Assembly: GCA_903935205.1 (NCBI GenBank)
Contig: CAIZQU010000106.1
Coordinates: 1 to 35,662 of the forward strand
Direction of reading: 5' to 3'
Source of the DNA: an uncultured cyanobacterium
GTDB lineage: Bacteria > Cyanobacteriota > Cyanobacteriia > PCC-6307 > Cyanobiaceae
DNA: 35,662 nt
How positions within the stretch are numbered: position 1 is the stretch's first letter; every line of letters starts with the position of its first letter. The notes below the pieces were generated by a model. The model worked only from the letters and a program-made list of their open reading frames with translations. It was not told where the DNA came from and did no database searches. This document shows positions 16,606 through 25,287 of the stretch, piece after piece. A program made the position numbers and the translations under genes.

Positions 16606-17808
16606 TCATTCGCTGCGGCCCTGCCGGTTGAGCAGGAACGGTGGGATCTTGGCGCCGCGCTCCTGGGGGGTGGCCGCATAGCCACCGCTGTAGTCGGTGC
16701 TGACACTTCGCTCCTGGGGGCGATAGCTGGCGCCTCCCTCAAAACCCGTGGCGATCACGGTCACATGGATCTCGCCGTCGATGCTGTCATCCACCACCGC
16801 GCCGACGATGATGTTGGCCTCGGGGTCCACCACGTCGTAGATCAGCTCCGATGCGGTGGTCATGTCCTCCAGGGTCATGTCACGACCGCCGCTGATGTTG
16901 ATCACGCAACCCTTGGCGCCATCGATCCGGGCCGATTCGAGCAGGGGGCTGGTCATCGCCGCCTGGGCGGCCTCGGTGGCGCGGGAGCGTCCCGAACCCA
17001 CGCCGATGCCGAGCAGGGCGGTGCCGGCCTCGGCCATCACCGAACGCACATCAGCGAAGTCGACGTTGACCAGGCCCGGCTTGGTGATGATGTCGGTGAT
17101 GCCCTTCACACCCATCCGCAACACGTCATCGGCGGCGCGGAAAGCCTCGTTGAGCGGTGCGCCGGCGATCGACTCGCGCAGCCGATCGTTGGGAATGACG
17201 ATCAGGGTATCCACGTGCTCCGCCAGGCGAGCAATGCCCTCCTCCGCCTGGCGCAGACGCTTGCGGCCCTCGAAGCCGAAGGGTTTGGTGACGATCCCCA
17301 CGGTCAGGGCGCCACACTCCTTGGCCACTTCCGCCAGGATCGGCGCAGCGCCGGTACCCGTACCGCCGCCCATGCCGGCGGCGATGAAGACCAGATCAGC
17401 GCCTTCCAGGGATTGCTGCAGTTCGCTCCGGGATTCTTCAGCGGCCTTCTGGCCGATCACCGGATTGCCGCCGGCCCCGAGACCGCGGGTGAGCTTCTGA
17501 CCCAGCTGGATGCGCTGCTGCGAGGCCGACTGGAGCAGGGCCTGAGCATCGGTATTGAGGACGATATAGCCCAGGCCCTGCAGATCGGAGACGATCATCC
17601 GGTTGACGGCGTTGCTGCCGCCCCCACCGACACCGATCACCTGAATCCGTGCCGAGGGGCTGGGCACGATGCCATTGCTGCTCGGCGCGTTCTGGCTCAT
17701 CGGGGAGGACTCCTGCGTGGACGCCTGCGGAAGCAGGGAATCGGCTCCGGCGCCGAGGTCGCCGCTGGAAGCGACGGAGGCATGGATGCCGTTGGTCTGC
17801 GGCTGCAT
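16606..17808 (-). CDS. ftsZ: Cell division protein FtsZ
   Basis: FtsZ is the tubulin-like GTPase that forms the division ring. The ATG at 17808 gives 400 residues with a 50-residue disordered N-terminal extension, common in cyanobacteria (a downstream ATG at residue 37 could also be used). IQVIGVGGGGSNAVNRM starts the GTPase domain, the tubulin signature GGGTGTGAAP follows, NVDFADVRSVM is the T7 loop, and VVDPEANIIVGAVVDD and VTVIATGFEG end the second domain. After a short linker the C-terminal peptide KIPPFLLNRQGRSE is the conserved partner-binding tail. It is downstream of ftsQ (gap about 200 bp, likely with its own promoter). Confidence 0.98.
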   Translation of the reverse strand: MQPQTNGIHASVASSGDLGAGADSLLPQASTQESSPMSQNAPSSNGIVPSPSARIQVIGVGGGGSNAVNRMIVSDLQGLGYIVLNTDAQALLQSASQQRIQLGQKLTRGLGAGGNPVIGQKAAEESRSELQQSLEGADLVFIAAGMGGGTGTGAAPILAEVAKECGALTVGIVTKPFGFEGRKRLRQAEEGIARLAEHVDTLIVIPNDRLRESIAGAPLNEAFRAADDVLRMGVKGITDIITKPGLVNVDFADVRSVMAEAGTALLGIGVGSGRSRATEAAQAAMTSPLLESARIDGAKGCVINISGGRDMTLEDMTTASELIYDVVDPEANIIVGAVVDDSIDGEIHVTVIATGFEGGASYRPQERSVSTDYSGGYAATPQERGAKIPPFLLNRQGRSE

Positions 17809-18012
17809 TATGTCGGGGGGCCGGAATCGGTGAACCCTGGATTCAGGGAACTGGTCATCTCCAGAGCCACAGGGCCTGGGGAAAAATCCAGCCATGCCCT
17901 GAGCGAGTCTCCGAAGGGTCTAGCCACAATGGCCCGGAAGGTGCCTCGACGCAACGACCTGTGTGGGTTGGCTGGCCACCTGCTGGCCAGGACCTGGATG
18001 CAGGCCCGTCGC

Positions 18013-18858
18013 TTATTGGCCGCCGCGGGGTCGGGTCGCACTGGAGGGGGAGGGAAGATCCTGGCTGCGCAGACCCGGCAAGGTGATCTCGGGCTGATTC
18101 GGATCGCTCAGATCGACCATCTGGGGCCGTTTACCCTGAAGCTGGGCCGGGAGCGTCGCACTGAGGTGGGCCGCGACCGTCAGTCGCTGCGGCAACTGGG
18201 CATCGGCCGGACCGAGGCGCAGGGCTCCCAGCTCGGCGGTCTCCAGCCAGATGTTGCCGGCAGGATCGAAGCGAACCAGGCGCAGGCGTCCGCCGAACTG
18301 CTGGCGCTGGGTCAAGACCTGGCCCAGGGCGGCGCTGTGGCGCTCGTTCCATCCCAGAACCCGCAGGGTCAGCGGCTCGCTGACGGCCAGCCCAAGATTC
18401 GGGTTGACGCTGATCCACTGCCCCTGGCGATCGACGAAGCCCTGCTCCATGCCCCCTGGACCACTGCGTTCAGCCCGGGCAACGGCCGTGCGGTCCCGCA
18501 ACTCGACCCGGATCCGAGGCGGCAGCATCAGACGACTCACCCGCACGTTCTCGACCGGCAGCTTGCCGGTGAGGGTGTGGGCCAGATCCCGGGGGTGGAG
18601 GCTGAGCAGATGTTCAGGGAAGCGCAGGCCAGCGGCCTGAATCACCTGGTCGCGGTTGATCACCCGGCTGCCGATCACCTCCACCTGGGCCGGGGAGCGC
18701 AGCATCCAACCCTGGCGGAGCAGGCCGTAGCCAAGGCCCGTGGCCAGGGCGCTGAACACGAGAAGTCTCCAGAGATGGACCAGCCGCTCCTGGCGCCGCT
18801 GCTGACGACGCAGGCGGCGCCGTTCGGCGCCGGGGCGAAGACCGCTGCTCTCGCTCAC
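18013..18858 (-). CDS. ftsQ: Cell division protein FtsQ
   Basis: This 281-residue bitopic protein has an Arg-rich cytoplasmic N terminus, one membrane segment (about 30-50, WRLLVFSALATGLGYGLL), then a POTRA domain beginning VEVIGSRVINRDQVIQAAGL and a beta domain with VRVSRLMLPPRIRVELRDRT and GFVDRQGQWI. This is the FtsQ/DivIB architecture. It links early and late divisome parts in the periplasm. The start ATG overlaps the stop of the preceding 136-residue gene by 4 bases (ATGA), showing translational coupling. ftsZ lies downstream. Confidence 0.9.
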   Translation of the reverse strand: MSESSGLRPGAERRRLRRQQRRQERLVHLWRLLVFSALATGLGYGLLRQGWMLRSPAQVEVIGSRVINRDQVIQAAGLRFPEHLLSLHPRDLAHTLTGKLPVENVRVSRLMLPPRIRVELRDRTAVARAERSGPGGMEQGFVDRQGQWISVNPNLGLAVSEPLTLRVLGWNERHSAALGQVLTQRQQFGGRLRLVRFDPAGNIWLETAELGALRLGPADAQLPQRLTVAAHLSATLPAQLQGKRPQMVDLSDPNQPEITLPGLRSQDLPSPSSATRPRGGQ

Positions 18859-19265
18859 AGTTCGCAGCGGGAGCGCGCCATCAACTGATCGATCCAGCGC
18901 CGGGCGCGATCGGCATCGGCGAAGGGCAGATCGCAGGTCAGGCCGCCCCCCACCAGGCGCAGGCGGCAGGCCCCCTGGCTCTCGGCGGTGAGGGGGGCCT
19001 CGCCGGAGCGCAGGGAGAGGAGCTCCACCATCTCAAGCTGCTTGATCGGAAAACTGCCGGCGGGCTCAAAGCTGCCCGACTGAAAGGTGGACCAGCTCAG
19101 CTCGCCATCGAGAAGCCGGGCGGCACCACAGCTGTCGAGCTTCGAGAGCTCGGCCCCCTCGGCCCACTCGCGGAACAATCGCTGGCGACGCCGCTCCAAC
19201 CAGCCCAGGCCGGTGAGAAGCACAAACACCAGAAGCAGTGGAAGCCAGAGCAGGCCTTGGGTCAT
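18855..19265 (-). CDS. Small membrane-anchored protein between ddl and ftsQ
   Basis: This 136-residue protein has one N-terminal hydrophobic segment (residues 3-22, [20 protein letters not shown]) followed by a basic stretch ([11 protein letters not shown]), so it is probably anchored with most of the chain on one side of the membrane. The soluble part has regular beta-like segments ([30 protein letters not shown]) ending in a helix ([14 protein letters not shown]). I know no function for it. Its start overlaps the ddl stop by 4 bases and its stop overlaps the ftsQ start by 4 bases, so it is translated in step with wall and division proteins. A role in the envelope or divisome is an inference from position only. 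Confidence 0.8.
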   Translation of the reverse strand: MTQGLLWLPLLLVFVLLTGLGWLERRRQRLFREWAEGAELSKLDSCGAARLLDGELSWSTFQSGSFEPAGSFPIKQLEMVELLSLRSGEAPLTAESQGACRLRLVGGGLTCDLPFADADRARRWIDQLMARSRCEL

Positions 19266-20359
19266 GGCGCCTCGGCGTCGGGAACGGTTTGCCCGGCGGA
19301 TTCTCGCGCCCCTTGCAACAACCTGTGCACGAGAGTCTCCAACGGCACGCCGCTCGCCGCCCAGAGCATCGGGTACATGCTCTGGCTGGTGAAGCCGGGC
19401 AGGGTGTTGATCTCGTTGATCCAGAGGTCAGCCGAGGCTTCGTCGTAGAAGAAATCCACCCGCGCCAGGCCGCTGGCCGCGACGGCACGGCAGGCGGTGA
19501 TCGCCAGGGTCCGGGCCCGATCCGCCACCGCATCCGGCACCCGGGCCGGAATCACCGTATGGCTGAGCCCTTCGCTGTATTTGGTGGTGTAGTCGTACCA
19601 GTCGGCCTCGAAGCAGATCTCGCCCAGCACCGAAGCCTCCAGGGTCCGGCTGCCCAGCACGGCGCATTCGAGTTCGCGGGCCTTGACCCCCTGCTCCACC
19701 ACCAGCCGAGGATCCAACGCCGCCGCCTCCCGCAACCCGGCCAGCAGGGAGGCTCGATCGGTGGCCTTGCTGATCCCCACCGAGGAGCCCATGTTGGCGG
19801 GCTTGACGAAGCAGGGGAAACCCAGCTGCTGCACCAGACGGTCGAGCAGGGCTTCCACCGTGGCATCGGCCAGTTCCGCCGCCTCGACGCAGACGTAGGG
19901 CACCTGGGGCAGGCCGGCGGCGGCGAAGGCGGCCTTCATCGCCTGCTTGTCCATGCCGACGGCCGAGCCCAGGACTCCGGAGCCGACAAAGGGAACCCCC
20001 ATCAGGGTGAACAACCCCTGGATGGTGCCGTCCTCGCCATTGGGGCCATGGAGCACCGGGTACCAGACCTCCACATTCAGGGCCCCCTCGGGGAAGCCGC
20101 GGAAGCCCGGAGGCCCGGCAGGGGCGGGCAGGTCGGCGGCCTCGGCCGGTAGCCCCCGGCTGAGCACGGCCTCGGCCACGGCCGGCGGCCACCAGCGGCC
20201 CTGGCGGTCGATGTAGAAACAGCTCAGGCGATAGCGGTCGGCGTTATCACCGCGGCGCAGGGCCCCCACCACCGTTGCAGCCGAGCGGATTGAGACGGCA
20301 TGTTCTCCGGAAGCGCCACCGAAGACCACACCGACGGACAGGGGGGAGGCAGGCATCAC
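19262..20359 (-). CDS. ddl: D-alanine--D-alanine ligase
   Basis: Ddl joins two D-alanines for the peptidoglycan stem peptide. The 365-residue protein has the ATP-grasp layout: [19 protein letters not shown] at the N terminus, [60 protein letters not shown], and the metal-binding [19 protein letters not shown] near the C terminus. Either of the two adjacent initial Met codons may be used. It heads an overlapping operon with the small membrane protein and ftsQ. The upstream gap to miaB (20360-20715) contains a diverged repeat. Confidence 0.96.
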   Translation of the reverse strand: MMPASPLSVGVVFGGASGEHAVSIRSAATVVGALRRGDNADRYRLSCFYIDRQGRWWPPAVAEAVLSRGLPAEAADLPAPAGPPGFRGFPEGALNVEVWYPVLHGPNGEDGTIQGLFTLMGVPFVGSGVLGSAVGMDKQAMKAAFAAAGLPQVPYVCVEAAELADATVEALLDRLVQQLGFPCFVKPANMGSSVGISKATDRASLLAGLREAAALDPRLVVEQGVKARELECAVLGSRTLEASVLGEICFEADWYDYTTKYSEGLSHTVIPARVPDAVADRARTLAITACRAVAASGLARVDFFYDEASADLWINEINTLPGFTSQSMYPMLWAASGVPLETLVHRLLQGARESAGQTVPDAEAP

Positions 20360-20420
20360 GGCATCGGAGTGGCGCCAAACGTATCAGCCCTGGCGCCCCA
20401 GGCCAGGGGCCTGGCCCTCC

Positions 20421-20700
20421 AGGAACCCGTGGCGCAATGGTCGGCAGACCAGGTCACGAACGGAAGCCGACCCGATCGGGCACTGATCACAGCCTCATCC
20501 TGGGACACTGGGCATCGAGAACGCCTCGGCGCCTGCGTCGTGAAACCTATGGCGGAGCAATCGTTCTGCCCATGGGCACGGCACCACAAGCTCAACGCGG
20601 ATGAGCGCGGATGGGATTGTTGCAAGACTCCGCTTTGGCCCCCAGCGGGATCACCCTATGGAAATGGGGCGCAAGCGGCTGCGGGCCAGAGGCTCCTGGC
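20421..20700. repeat. Diverged intergenic repeat, copy A
   Basis: This stretch aligns by eye along its whole length with 27172-27441, in the same orientation. Shared blocks include GCAGACCAGGTCACGAAC (copy B CCCGAAC), CTCATCCT/CCCATCCT, TCTGCCCAT-GGCA-GG, GCGGATGGGATT, GGGATCACCCTATGG (copy B GGGACCACCCCATGG) and GCGGCTGCGGGC. Identity is roughly two thirds, with small indels, including a 9-10 base extra segment near 20600. It fills most of the ddl-miaB gap. Neither strand keeps a common open frame: the frame open in copy B has stops and shifts here. It may be a decayed mobile element or an RNA/regulatory repeat. Confidence 0.7.
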
Positions 20701-20715
20701 CGACCGGGAATTCCC

Positions 20716-22413
20716 TCAACCCACCGCCACCCCCGTGAGCGAGAAGGCCCGCACCTGTTCGATCCGCACCGGAACCAGGCGGCCCAGGGCCGGCGTGGAG
20801 CCCTCGCCGGCGGGGATGGGGAAAAAGGTCAGACGGTTGGTACGGGTGCGGCCCATCCACTGGCTGGGGTCCTTGGGATTGATGCCCTCCACCAGCACCT
20901 CCTCGATCCGTCCGAGGTAACGGGCGCTGCGCTCGCGCGCCTTGCGTTCCACCAGCCCATTGAGCTCCCGCAGACGCTCCACCTTGACCGCCTCCTCCAG
21001 CTGGTCGGGCCAGGTGGCCGCCGGGGTTCCGGGGCGGGGGGAGTAGGCGGCGGTGTTGACCTGATCGAAGCCGATCTCCTCCACCAGGGCCAGGGTGCGG
21101 CGGAACTGGGCGTCGCTTTCGCCGGGGAAGGCCACGATCACATCAGCGCTGATCGCCGCATCGGGCATGCGCTCGCGAATTCTCTCGATGATGCGCCGGT
21201 AGCGCTCCACGGTGTAGCCGCGGCCCATCGCCCGGAGGATCTCGTTATCGCCGCTCTGGAAGGGGATATGGAAGTGCTCGCACACCTTGGGCAGATCGGC
21301 GCAGGCGTCGATCAGTCGCTCGGTGAAATAGCGGGGATGGCTGGTGGCGAAGCGAATCCGCTCCAGACCGTCCACATCGTGGATGAAGGCCAGAAGATCG
21401 GTGAGGGTGTGGGCGCGGCGGCCCTCGGGGGTGATCCCGGGCAGGTCGCGGCCGTAGGCGTCGATGTTCTGGCCCAGCAGGGTGATCTCCCGGAATCCGC
21501 GGGCCGCGAGCCCCTCGATCTCCAGGCGGATCGCCCCGGGCAGCCGGCTCTGCTCGCGACCGCGCACCGCCGGCACGACGCAATAGGTGCAGCGCTCGTT
21601 GCAGCCATAGATCACGTTCACCCAGGCGCAGACGGAGCTGTCGCGGCGGGCGGTGGTGATGTCTTCGAGGATGTGGTGCTCAGTGGTGGCGACCACCTGC
21701 TGACCGCTGGCCACCTGCTCCAGCAGGGTCTCAAGGCGATTGGCGTGCTGGGGGCCCATCACCAGATCGAGTTCGGGCACCCGCCGGAGCAGGGCCTCCC
21801 CCTCCTGCTGGGCGACACAGCCGGCCACCACCAGGGTGAGGCCGGGATTGGCCCGCTTGCGCAGGGCCTGGCGGCCGAGATAGCTGTAGACCTTCTGCTC
21901 GGCGTTGTCGCGGATCGTGCAGGTGTTGTAGAGCACCAGATCAGCGCTGTGCTCGTCATGGCCTGGGCGATAGCCCATCGCTTCGAGGATGCCGGCCATC
22001 CGTTCGGAATCGGCCTTGTTCATCTGGCAACCGAAGGTGGTGATCCAGTAGCTGCCGCGATCGGTACCCTCGGCCGCCCTGGCCTGGGGGGCCGGGGCCG
22101 GGGCCGGGGCCGGGGGGGCCGCGGGCGCAGTGGCGACAGGCGCTGCACCAGGGAAGGCGGCGGCGGTCAACGGCTCGGTGGCTGCCGTGGCGGGGTCCGC
22201 CTTGATCCCGGTAGCGGCGCCGAGCGCTCCGGAGGCTGGCGGGGAGGAAGCAGCCTCCGGAGCGGCGGCGGAGCCGGCGGCTGCAGGAGGAGCCCAGGCG
22301 CCAGCAACGGCGGGCCCGGCGGCAACGACCGGAGCCCCGGCGGGCGTGGCAGCGGCCCGGGCCCCGACGGCGGCGGAATCGGTGGGGGCGCTGGCCCCGA
22401 GGGAGGCGGTCAT
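20716..22413 (-). CDS. miaB: tRNA-2-methylthio-N6-dimethylallyladenosine synthase MiaB
   Basis: MiaB adds the 2-methylthio group to i6A37 of tRNAs, using two 4Fe-4S clusters. The methylthiotransferase domain begins at about residue 120 with [20 protein letters not shown] and [20 protein letters not shown] plus [11 protein letters not shown]. The radical SAM motif is in [20 protein letters not shown], and a C-terminal TRAM domain ends the protein ([14 protein letters not shown]). From the ATG at 22413 it has 565 residues. About 120 of these precede the conserved core and are almost only Ala, Pro, Gly, Ser and Thr, including a PAPAPAPAP run from a GGGGCC repeat. The extension is unusual; a later start is possible but no good in-frame candidate with a ribosome site was seen. 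Confidence 0.93.
   Translation of the reverse strand: MTASLGASAPTDSAAVGARAAATPAGAPVVAAGPAVAGAWAPPAAAGSAAAPEAASSPPASGALGAATGIKADPATAATEPLTAAAFPGAAPVATAPAAPPAPAPAPAPQARAAEGTDRGSYWITTFGCQMNKADSERMAGILEAMGYRPGHDEHSADLVLYNTCTIRDNAEQKVYSYLGRQALRKRANPGLTLVVAGCVAQQEGEALLRRVPELDLVMGPQHANRLETLLEQVASGQQVVATTEHHILEDITTARRDSSVCAWVNVIYGCNERCTYCVVPAVRGREQSRLPGAIRLEIEGLAARGFREITLLGQNIDAYGRDLPGITPEGRRAHTLTDLLAFIHDVDGLERIRFATSHPRYFTERLIDACADLPKVCEHFHIPFQSGDNEILRAMGRGYTVERYRRIIERIRERMPDAAISADVIVAFPGESDAQFRRTLALVEEIGFDQVNTAAYSPRPGTPAATWPDQLEEAVKVERLRELNGLVERKARERSARYLGRIEEVLVEGINPKDPSQWMGRTRTNRLTFFPIPAGEGSTPALGRLVPVRIEQVRAFSLTGVAVG
22086..22118. repeat. GGGGCC hexanucleotide tandem repeat
   Basis: The plus strand reads about four consecutive GGGGCC units followed by a run of G. 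On the coding (minus) strand it specifies alternating Pro-Ala in the N-terminal extension of MiaB. Such repeats can form G-quadruplexes and change length by slippage; every whole unit added or lost would keep the frame. Confidence 0.85.
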
Positions 22414-22682
22414 GGGCCCATTCTCCGCTATCAGCCCTGATGGGGCGATGGGCCATTCCGCCCCCTCCAGACGTCTCCAGCCGCCTCGGCCAGCACGCGG
22501 TTGGCCGCACGGTGACCTCCAGTGACCACCCAGTGGCCATTTGGATGGCGCCATGGCGCGCCGCTGCCAGTCCTGTCGAAAGGGCGCCAACGACGGACCG
22601 GGGTTTCAGCCTGGGGTTTCAATCGGAGCTGGCCAGGCCATCAGGTGCTGTCTTTACCGACCGGCTATGGCAGGTTGTGGGG
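22414..22682. promoter_or_regulatory. Divergent intergenic region between miaB and the epimerase gene
   Basis: These 269 bases separate two divergent starts and must hold both promoters. No -10/-35 pair stands out in this GC-rich sequence. The frame of the epimerase continues open upstream but its translation here is low-complexity and unconserved in appearance, so it was not counted as coding. Confidence 0.4.
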
Positions 22683-23792
22683 ATGGATCTGCAGCTGCGT
22701 CGCTTCCCCCTCACCAAGGCCGTGCCGCTGGCGATCAGCCGGGGCAGCACCGCGGCCGTGGAGCACCTGCTGGTGACGGTGGAGCACGACGGCGTGCGCG
22801 GCATCGGCGAGACCGGCGGCTTCGACACCGGCCACCGCCACTACGACACCGCCGCCCTCGAGGCGGAACTGGCCGCCCTCCAGCCCCAGCTCGCCGCCCT
22901 CGCACCAGACCCCCCCCAGGCCCTCGACCCCCTGCTGGCCTCCCTGTCGCCCCCGGCGCGCTGCGGCCTGGATCTGGCCCTCCACGACTGGTGGGGACAG
23001 CGGCTGGGCCAGCCGCTGCAGCGCCTCTGGCGCCTCGATGGCAGCCGGGCCGAACCCACCAGCGTGACCCTGGGCCTGGGCAGCGTGGAAGCGGTGCTGG
23101 CCAGGCTGGAGCGCTGGTGGGAGCAACTGCCCGCCCGGCGGATCAAGCTCAAGCTCGGCAGCCCGGAGGGCCTGGCCCACGACCGGCAGCTGGTGGAGGC
23201 GGTGGCCGCCTCCCTGGAGCGACGCAGCCAGGAGCGGGGCGAGCCGCTGGAGTTGCAGGTCGATGCCAACGGCGGCTGGACTCTGGAGGATGCCCAGCGG
23301 ATGGTGAGCTGGCTGGCGGATCAGGGCGTGGTGCTGGTCGAGCAGCCCCTGCCGGCCCTCGTGGATGCCGAGGCGGATGCCGCTGCCTTCGCCTCCCTGG
23401 AACTCGATTGCCCGATCACCCTGGTGGCCGATGAAAGCTGCTGGGATCTGGCCGATGTGGTCCGGCTGGCGCCGTTCGTCGATGGGGTGAACATCAAGCT
23501 GCTCAAGAGCGGTGGCCTCAGCGAGGCGCTGGTGATGGCCCAGGCGGCCCGCCGCCTGGGGCTGGGGGTGATGGTGGGCTGCTACTCCGACAGCGCCCTG
23601 CTCAATGGCGCCGCCGCCCAGCTGCTCCCCCTGGTCGACTGGCCCGACCTCGACAGCCACCTCAACCTGATCGACGACCCCTTCAGCGGCCCCCGTCTGG
23701 AGGGCGACCGCCTCTTTCCCGGGGCCGGTCCCGGGTTGGGGGTGACCCCGAGGCCCGCCGCCAGCGCCGCTCCTCCCGCCCCATCCCGCTGA
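22683..23792 (+). CDS. Enolase-superfamily epimerase, dipeptide epimerase / DgcA-like
   Basis: The ATG at 22683 gives 369 residues. The family is the muconate-lactonizing subgroup of the enolase superfamily: the base motif K155-L-K157 in IKLKLG, metal ligands D194 (VDANGGW), E220 (LVEQPLP) and D250 (ADES), the second base K272 (NIKLLKSGG), and DLD (322-324) in WPDLDSHLNLIDDPF, a motif of dipeptide epimerases that binds the substrate ammonium group. It could be an L-Ala-D/L-Glu epimerase used in murein peptide recycling, or an N-acetyl-D-glutamate racemase (DgcA). The next gene, a DUF1611 protein, starts at the base after its stop codon, which favours the DgcA reading. The C terminus has a Pro/Ala tail. 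Confidence 0.88.
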   Translation: MDLQLRRFPLTKAVPLAISRGSTAAVEHLLVTVEHDGVRGIGETGGFDTGHRHYDTAALEAELAALQPQLAALAPDPPQALDPLLASLSPPARCGLDLALHDWWGQRLGQPLQRLWRLDGSRAEPTSVTLGLGSVEAVLARLERWWEQLPARRIKLKLGSPEGLAHDRQLVEAVAASLERRSQERGEPLELQVDANGGWTLEDAQRMVSWLADQGVVLVEQPLPALVDAEADAAAFASLELDCPITLVADESCWDLADVVRLAPFVDGVNIKLLKSGGLSEALVMAQAARRLGLGVMVGCYSDSALLNGAAAQLLPLVDWPDLDSHLNLIDDPFSGPRLEGDRLFPGAGPGLGVTPRPAASAAPPAPSR

Positions 23793-24884
23793 ATGCTTCC
23801 CTCCGACGCCCCGGTGGTGCTGCTGCAGCATCACGGCCTCGACAACCTGGGCGGCAAGACCGGCCTGGCCCTGTTGCGCTACCGATCGGGACCGGTGCTG
23901 GCGGTGGTCGATCCGGCCCATGCCGGCGGTGACCTGGCGGCGATCACCGGCATCCCCAGGGCGGTGCCGGTGATCGCCTCGGTGGCCGAGGCCCTGCCAC
24001 TGCTTCCCCCTGGGCCGGTCTGGGCGGTGGTGGGTCTGGCCCCCTCCGGCGGACGGTTGCCGGCGGAGGTGCACCGGGATCTGGCGGCGGCCCTGGCCGG
24101 GGGGCTATCGGTGGCCAGCGGCCTGCACACCCGCCTGGGGGAGGACCCCACCCTGGCAGCCCTGCTCCAGCCCGGCCGCCGGATCTGGGACCTGCGCCGC
24201 GAACCTGCCGATCCGGTGGTCGGAGCTGCCCGGGCGGCGGGCCTGCCGGGGCGCCGGCTGCTGGCGGTGGGTTCCGACATGTCGGTGGGAAAGATGAGCG
24301 CCTGCCTTGAGCTGCAGGCGGCGGCCCGGCGTGCAGGCCGTGATGCCCGCTTCGTGGCCACCGGCCAGGCCGGCATCCTGATCGCCGGCACTGGCGTGGC
24401 CCTCGATGCGGTGCGGGTCGACTACGCCGCCGGGGCGGTGGAGCAGGCGGTGCTGGCCGCCGCCTCCGGCGCCGATGGGGAAACCCTGGTCCTGGTGGAG
24501 GGGCAGGGCTCCTTCTGCCATCCAGGCTCCACCGCCACCCTTCCGCTGCTGCGGGGCAGCCAGCCCACCGATCTGCTGCTGGTGCACCGGGCCGGACAGA
24601 CGGCGATCCGCAACCTGCCCCACATTCCCCTGCCGCCCCTGCCGCAGCTGATCGCGACGATGGAAGCGATGGCGACCCTGGCTCGTCCCGTCGATGCCCC
24701 CCACCCGCCGGCGCGGGTGGTGGCCATCGCCCTGAACACCGCCCACCTCGATGACGCCGCCGCCGCAAAGGCCGTGGCTGAAACCAGAGATCTCACCGGC
24801 CTGCCCTGCCACGATCCGGTGCGGGAGGGGGGCGACGGGCTGCTGGCGGCCCTCTCCCAACCCAGGCAACCGCGGGAGTCCTGA
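23793..24884 (+). CDS. DUF1611 P-loop protein, DgcN-like
   Basis: This 363-residue protein is a DUF1611 member. After a Rossmann-like N-terminal domain (about 1-145) it has the P-loop like motif GSDMSVGKMSACLELQAAA (about 160-178), where the residue after GK is Met rather than Ser or Thr, as is usual in the family, then FVATGQAGILIAGTGVALDA and the family motif EGQGSFCHPG (about 235-245). DUF1611 proteins adjacent to an enolase-superfamily epimerase have been described as DgcN, an N-acetyl-D-glutamate synthase, acting before DgcA in a D-glutamate catabolic route in marine bacteria; this is from memory of the literature. The zero-base spacing to the epimerase indicates translational coupling. 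The substrate in this organism is not proven. Confidence 0.87.
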   Translation: MLPSDAPVVLLQHHGLDNLGGKTGLALLRYRSGPVLAVVDPAHAGGDLAAITGIPRAVPVIASVAEALPLLPPGPVWAVVGLAPSGGRLPAEVHRDLAAALAGGLSVASGLHTRLGEDPTLAALLQPGRRIWDLRREPADPVVGAARAAGLPGRRLLAVGSDMSVGKMSACLELQAAARRAGRDARFVATGQAGILIAGTGVALDAVRVDYAAGAVEQAVLAAASGADGETLVLVEGQGSFCHPGSTATLPLLRGSQPTDLLLVHRAGQTAIRNLPHIPLPPLPQLIATMEAMATLARPVDAPHPPARVVAIALNTAHLDDAAAAKAVAETRDLTGLPCHDPVREGGDGLLAALSQPRQPRES

Positions 24885-25010
24885 AGGCGCCGGAGGGAGC
24901 GGGGGGCGCGACACCGCCGGGACTGCTGGGGGAGCGGCGAAGGCCATCAGGGCCTGCTCCTGAAAGGCGTCGCCCCCGGCGCCCGGCCCTGGTCTTGGCA
25001 CCGCAACCAC

Positions 25011-25043
25011 AAAAAAGCCCCCGGCCATGGAAGCCGCGGGGCT
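25011..25043 (-). terminator. Rho-independent terminator of tRNA-His
   Basis: On the minus strand AGCCCCGCGGC and GCCGGGGGCT pair (one small bulge) around a TTCCATG loop and are followed by TTTTTT. It is 17 bases past the 3' end of the tRNA and is the clearest intrinsic terminator in the window. Confidence 0.85.
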
Positions 25044-25060
25044 GGGTGGGTGGATGCAAG

Positions 25061-25134
25061 GGCGAGCGAGGGGATTCGAACCCCCGAGTGGCGGCGCCAC
25101 AAGCCGCTGCCTTAACCGCTTGGCTACGCCCGCC
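25061..25134 (-). tRNA. tRNA-His (GTG)
   Basis: The minus strand folds into a standard cloverleaf: acceptor GCGGGCG with CGCTCGC (one G-U), T arm GGGGG-TTCGAAT-CCCCT, anticodon loop TTGTGGC in a GCGGC/GCCGC-type stem, anticodon GTG. The extra 5' G (G-1) opposite the C73 discriminator, the identity mark of histidine tRNA, is encoded. CCA is not encoded. An intrinsic terminator follows. Confidence 0.97.
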
Positions 25135-25287
25135 GTGCAGCCAAACCCTATCACCGTGGCGGCCTGCCCTCCGCCCTGCAGCGGCCGCAGCCTCCGCTGC
25201 CCCTGGCTCCACGGCCAAACCCGGCCGCCACGAACGCGGCGGGGGGGCGAGGGCGCGGCACCGGCGCTGCGGCTGAACCGCAGACCA

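Noticed and set aside
16393..18888. Open frame of 831 codons on the plus strand
   Set aside because: It runs through the SRP RNA and antisense to ftsZ and ftsQ, whose products are unmistakable; its own translation has no recognisable features.
20611..22440. Open frame of 609 codons on the plus strand
   Set aside because: Antisense to miaB; composition is Gly/His/Gln-rich shadow translation.
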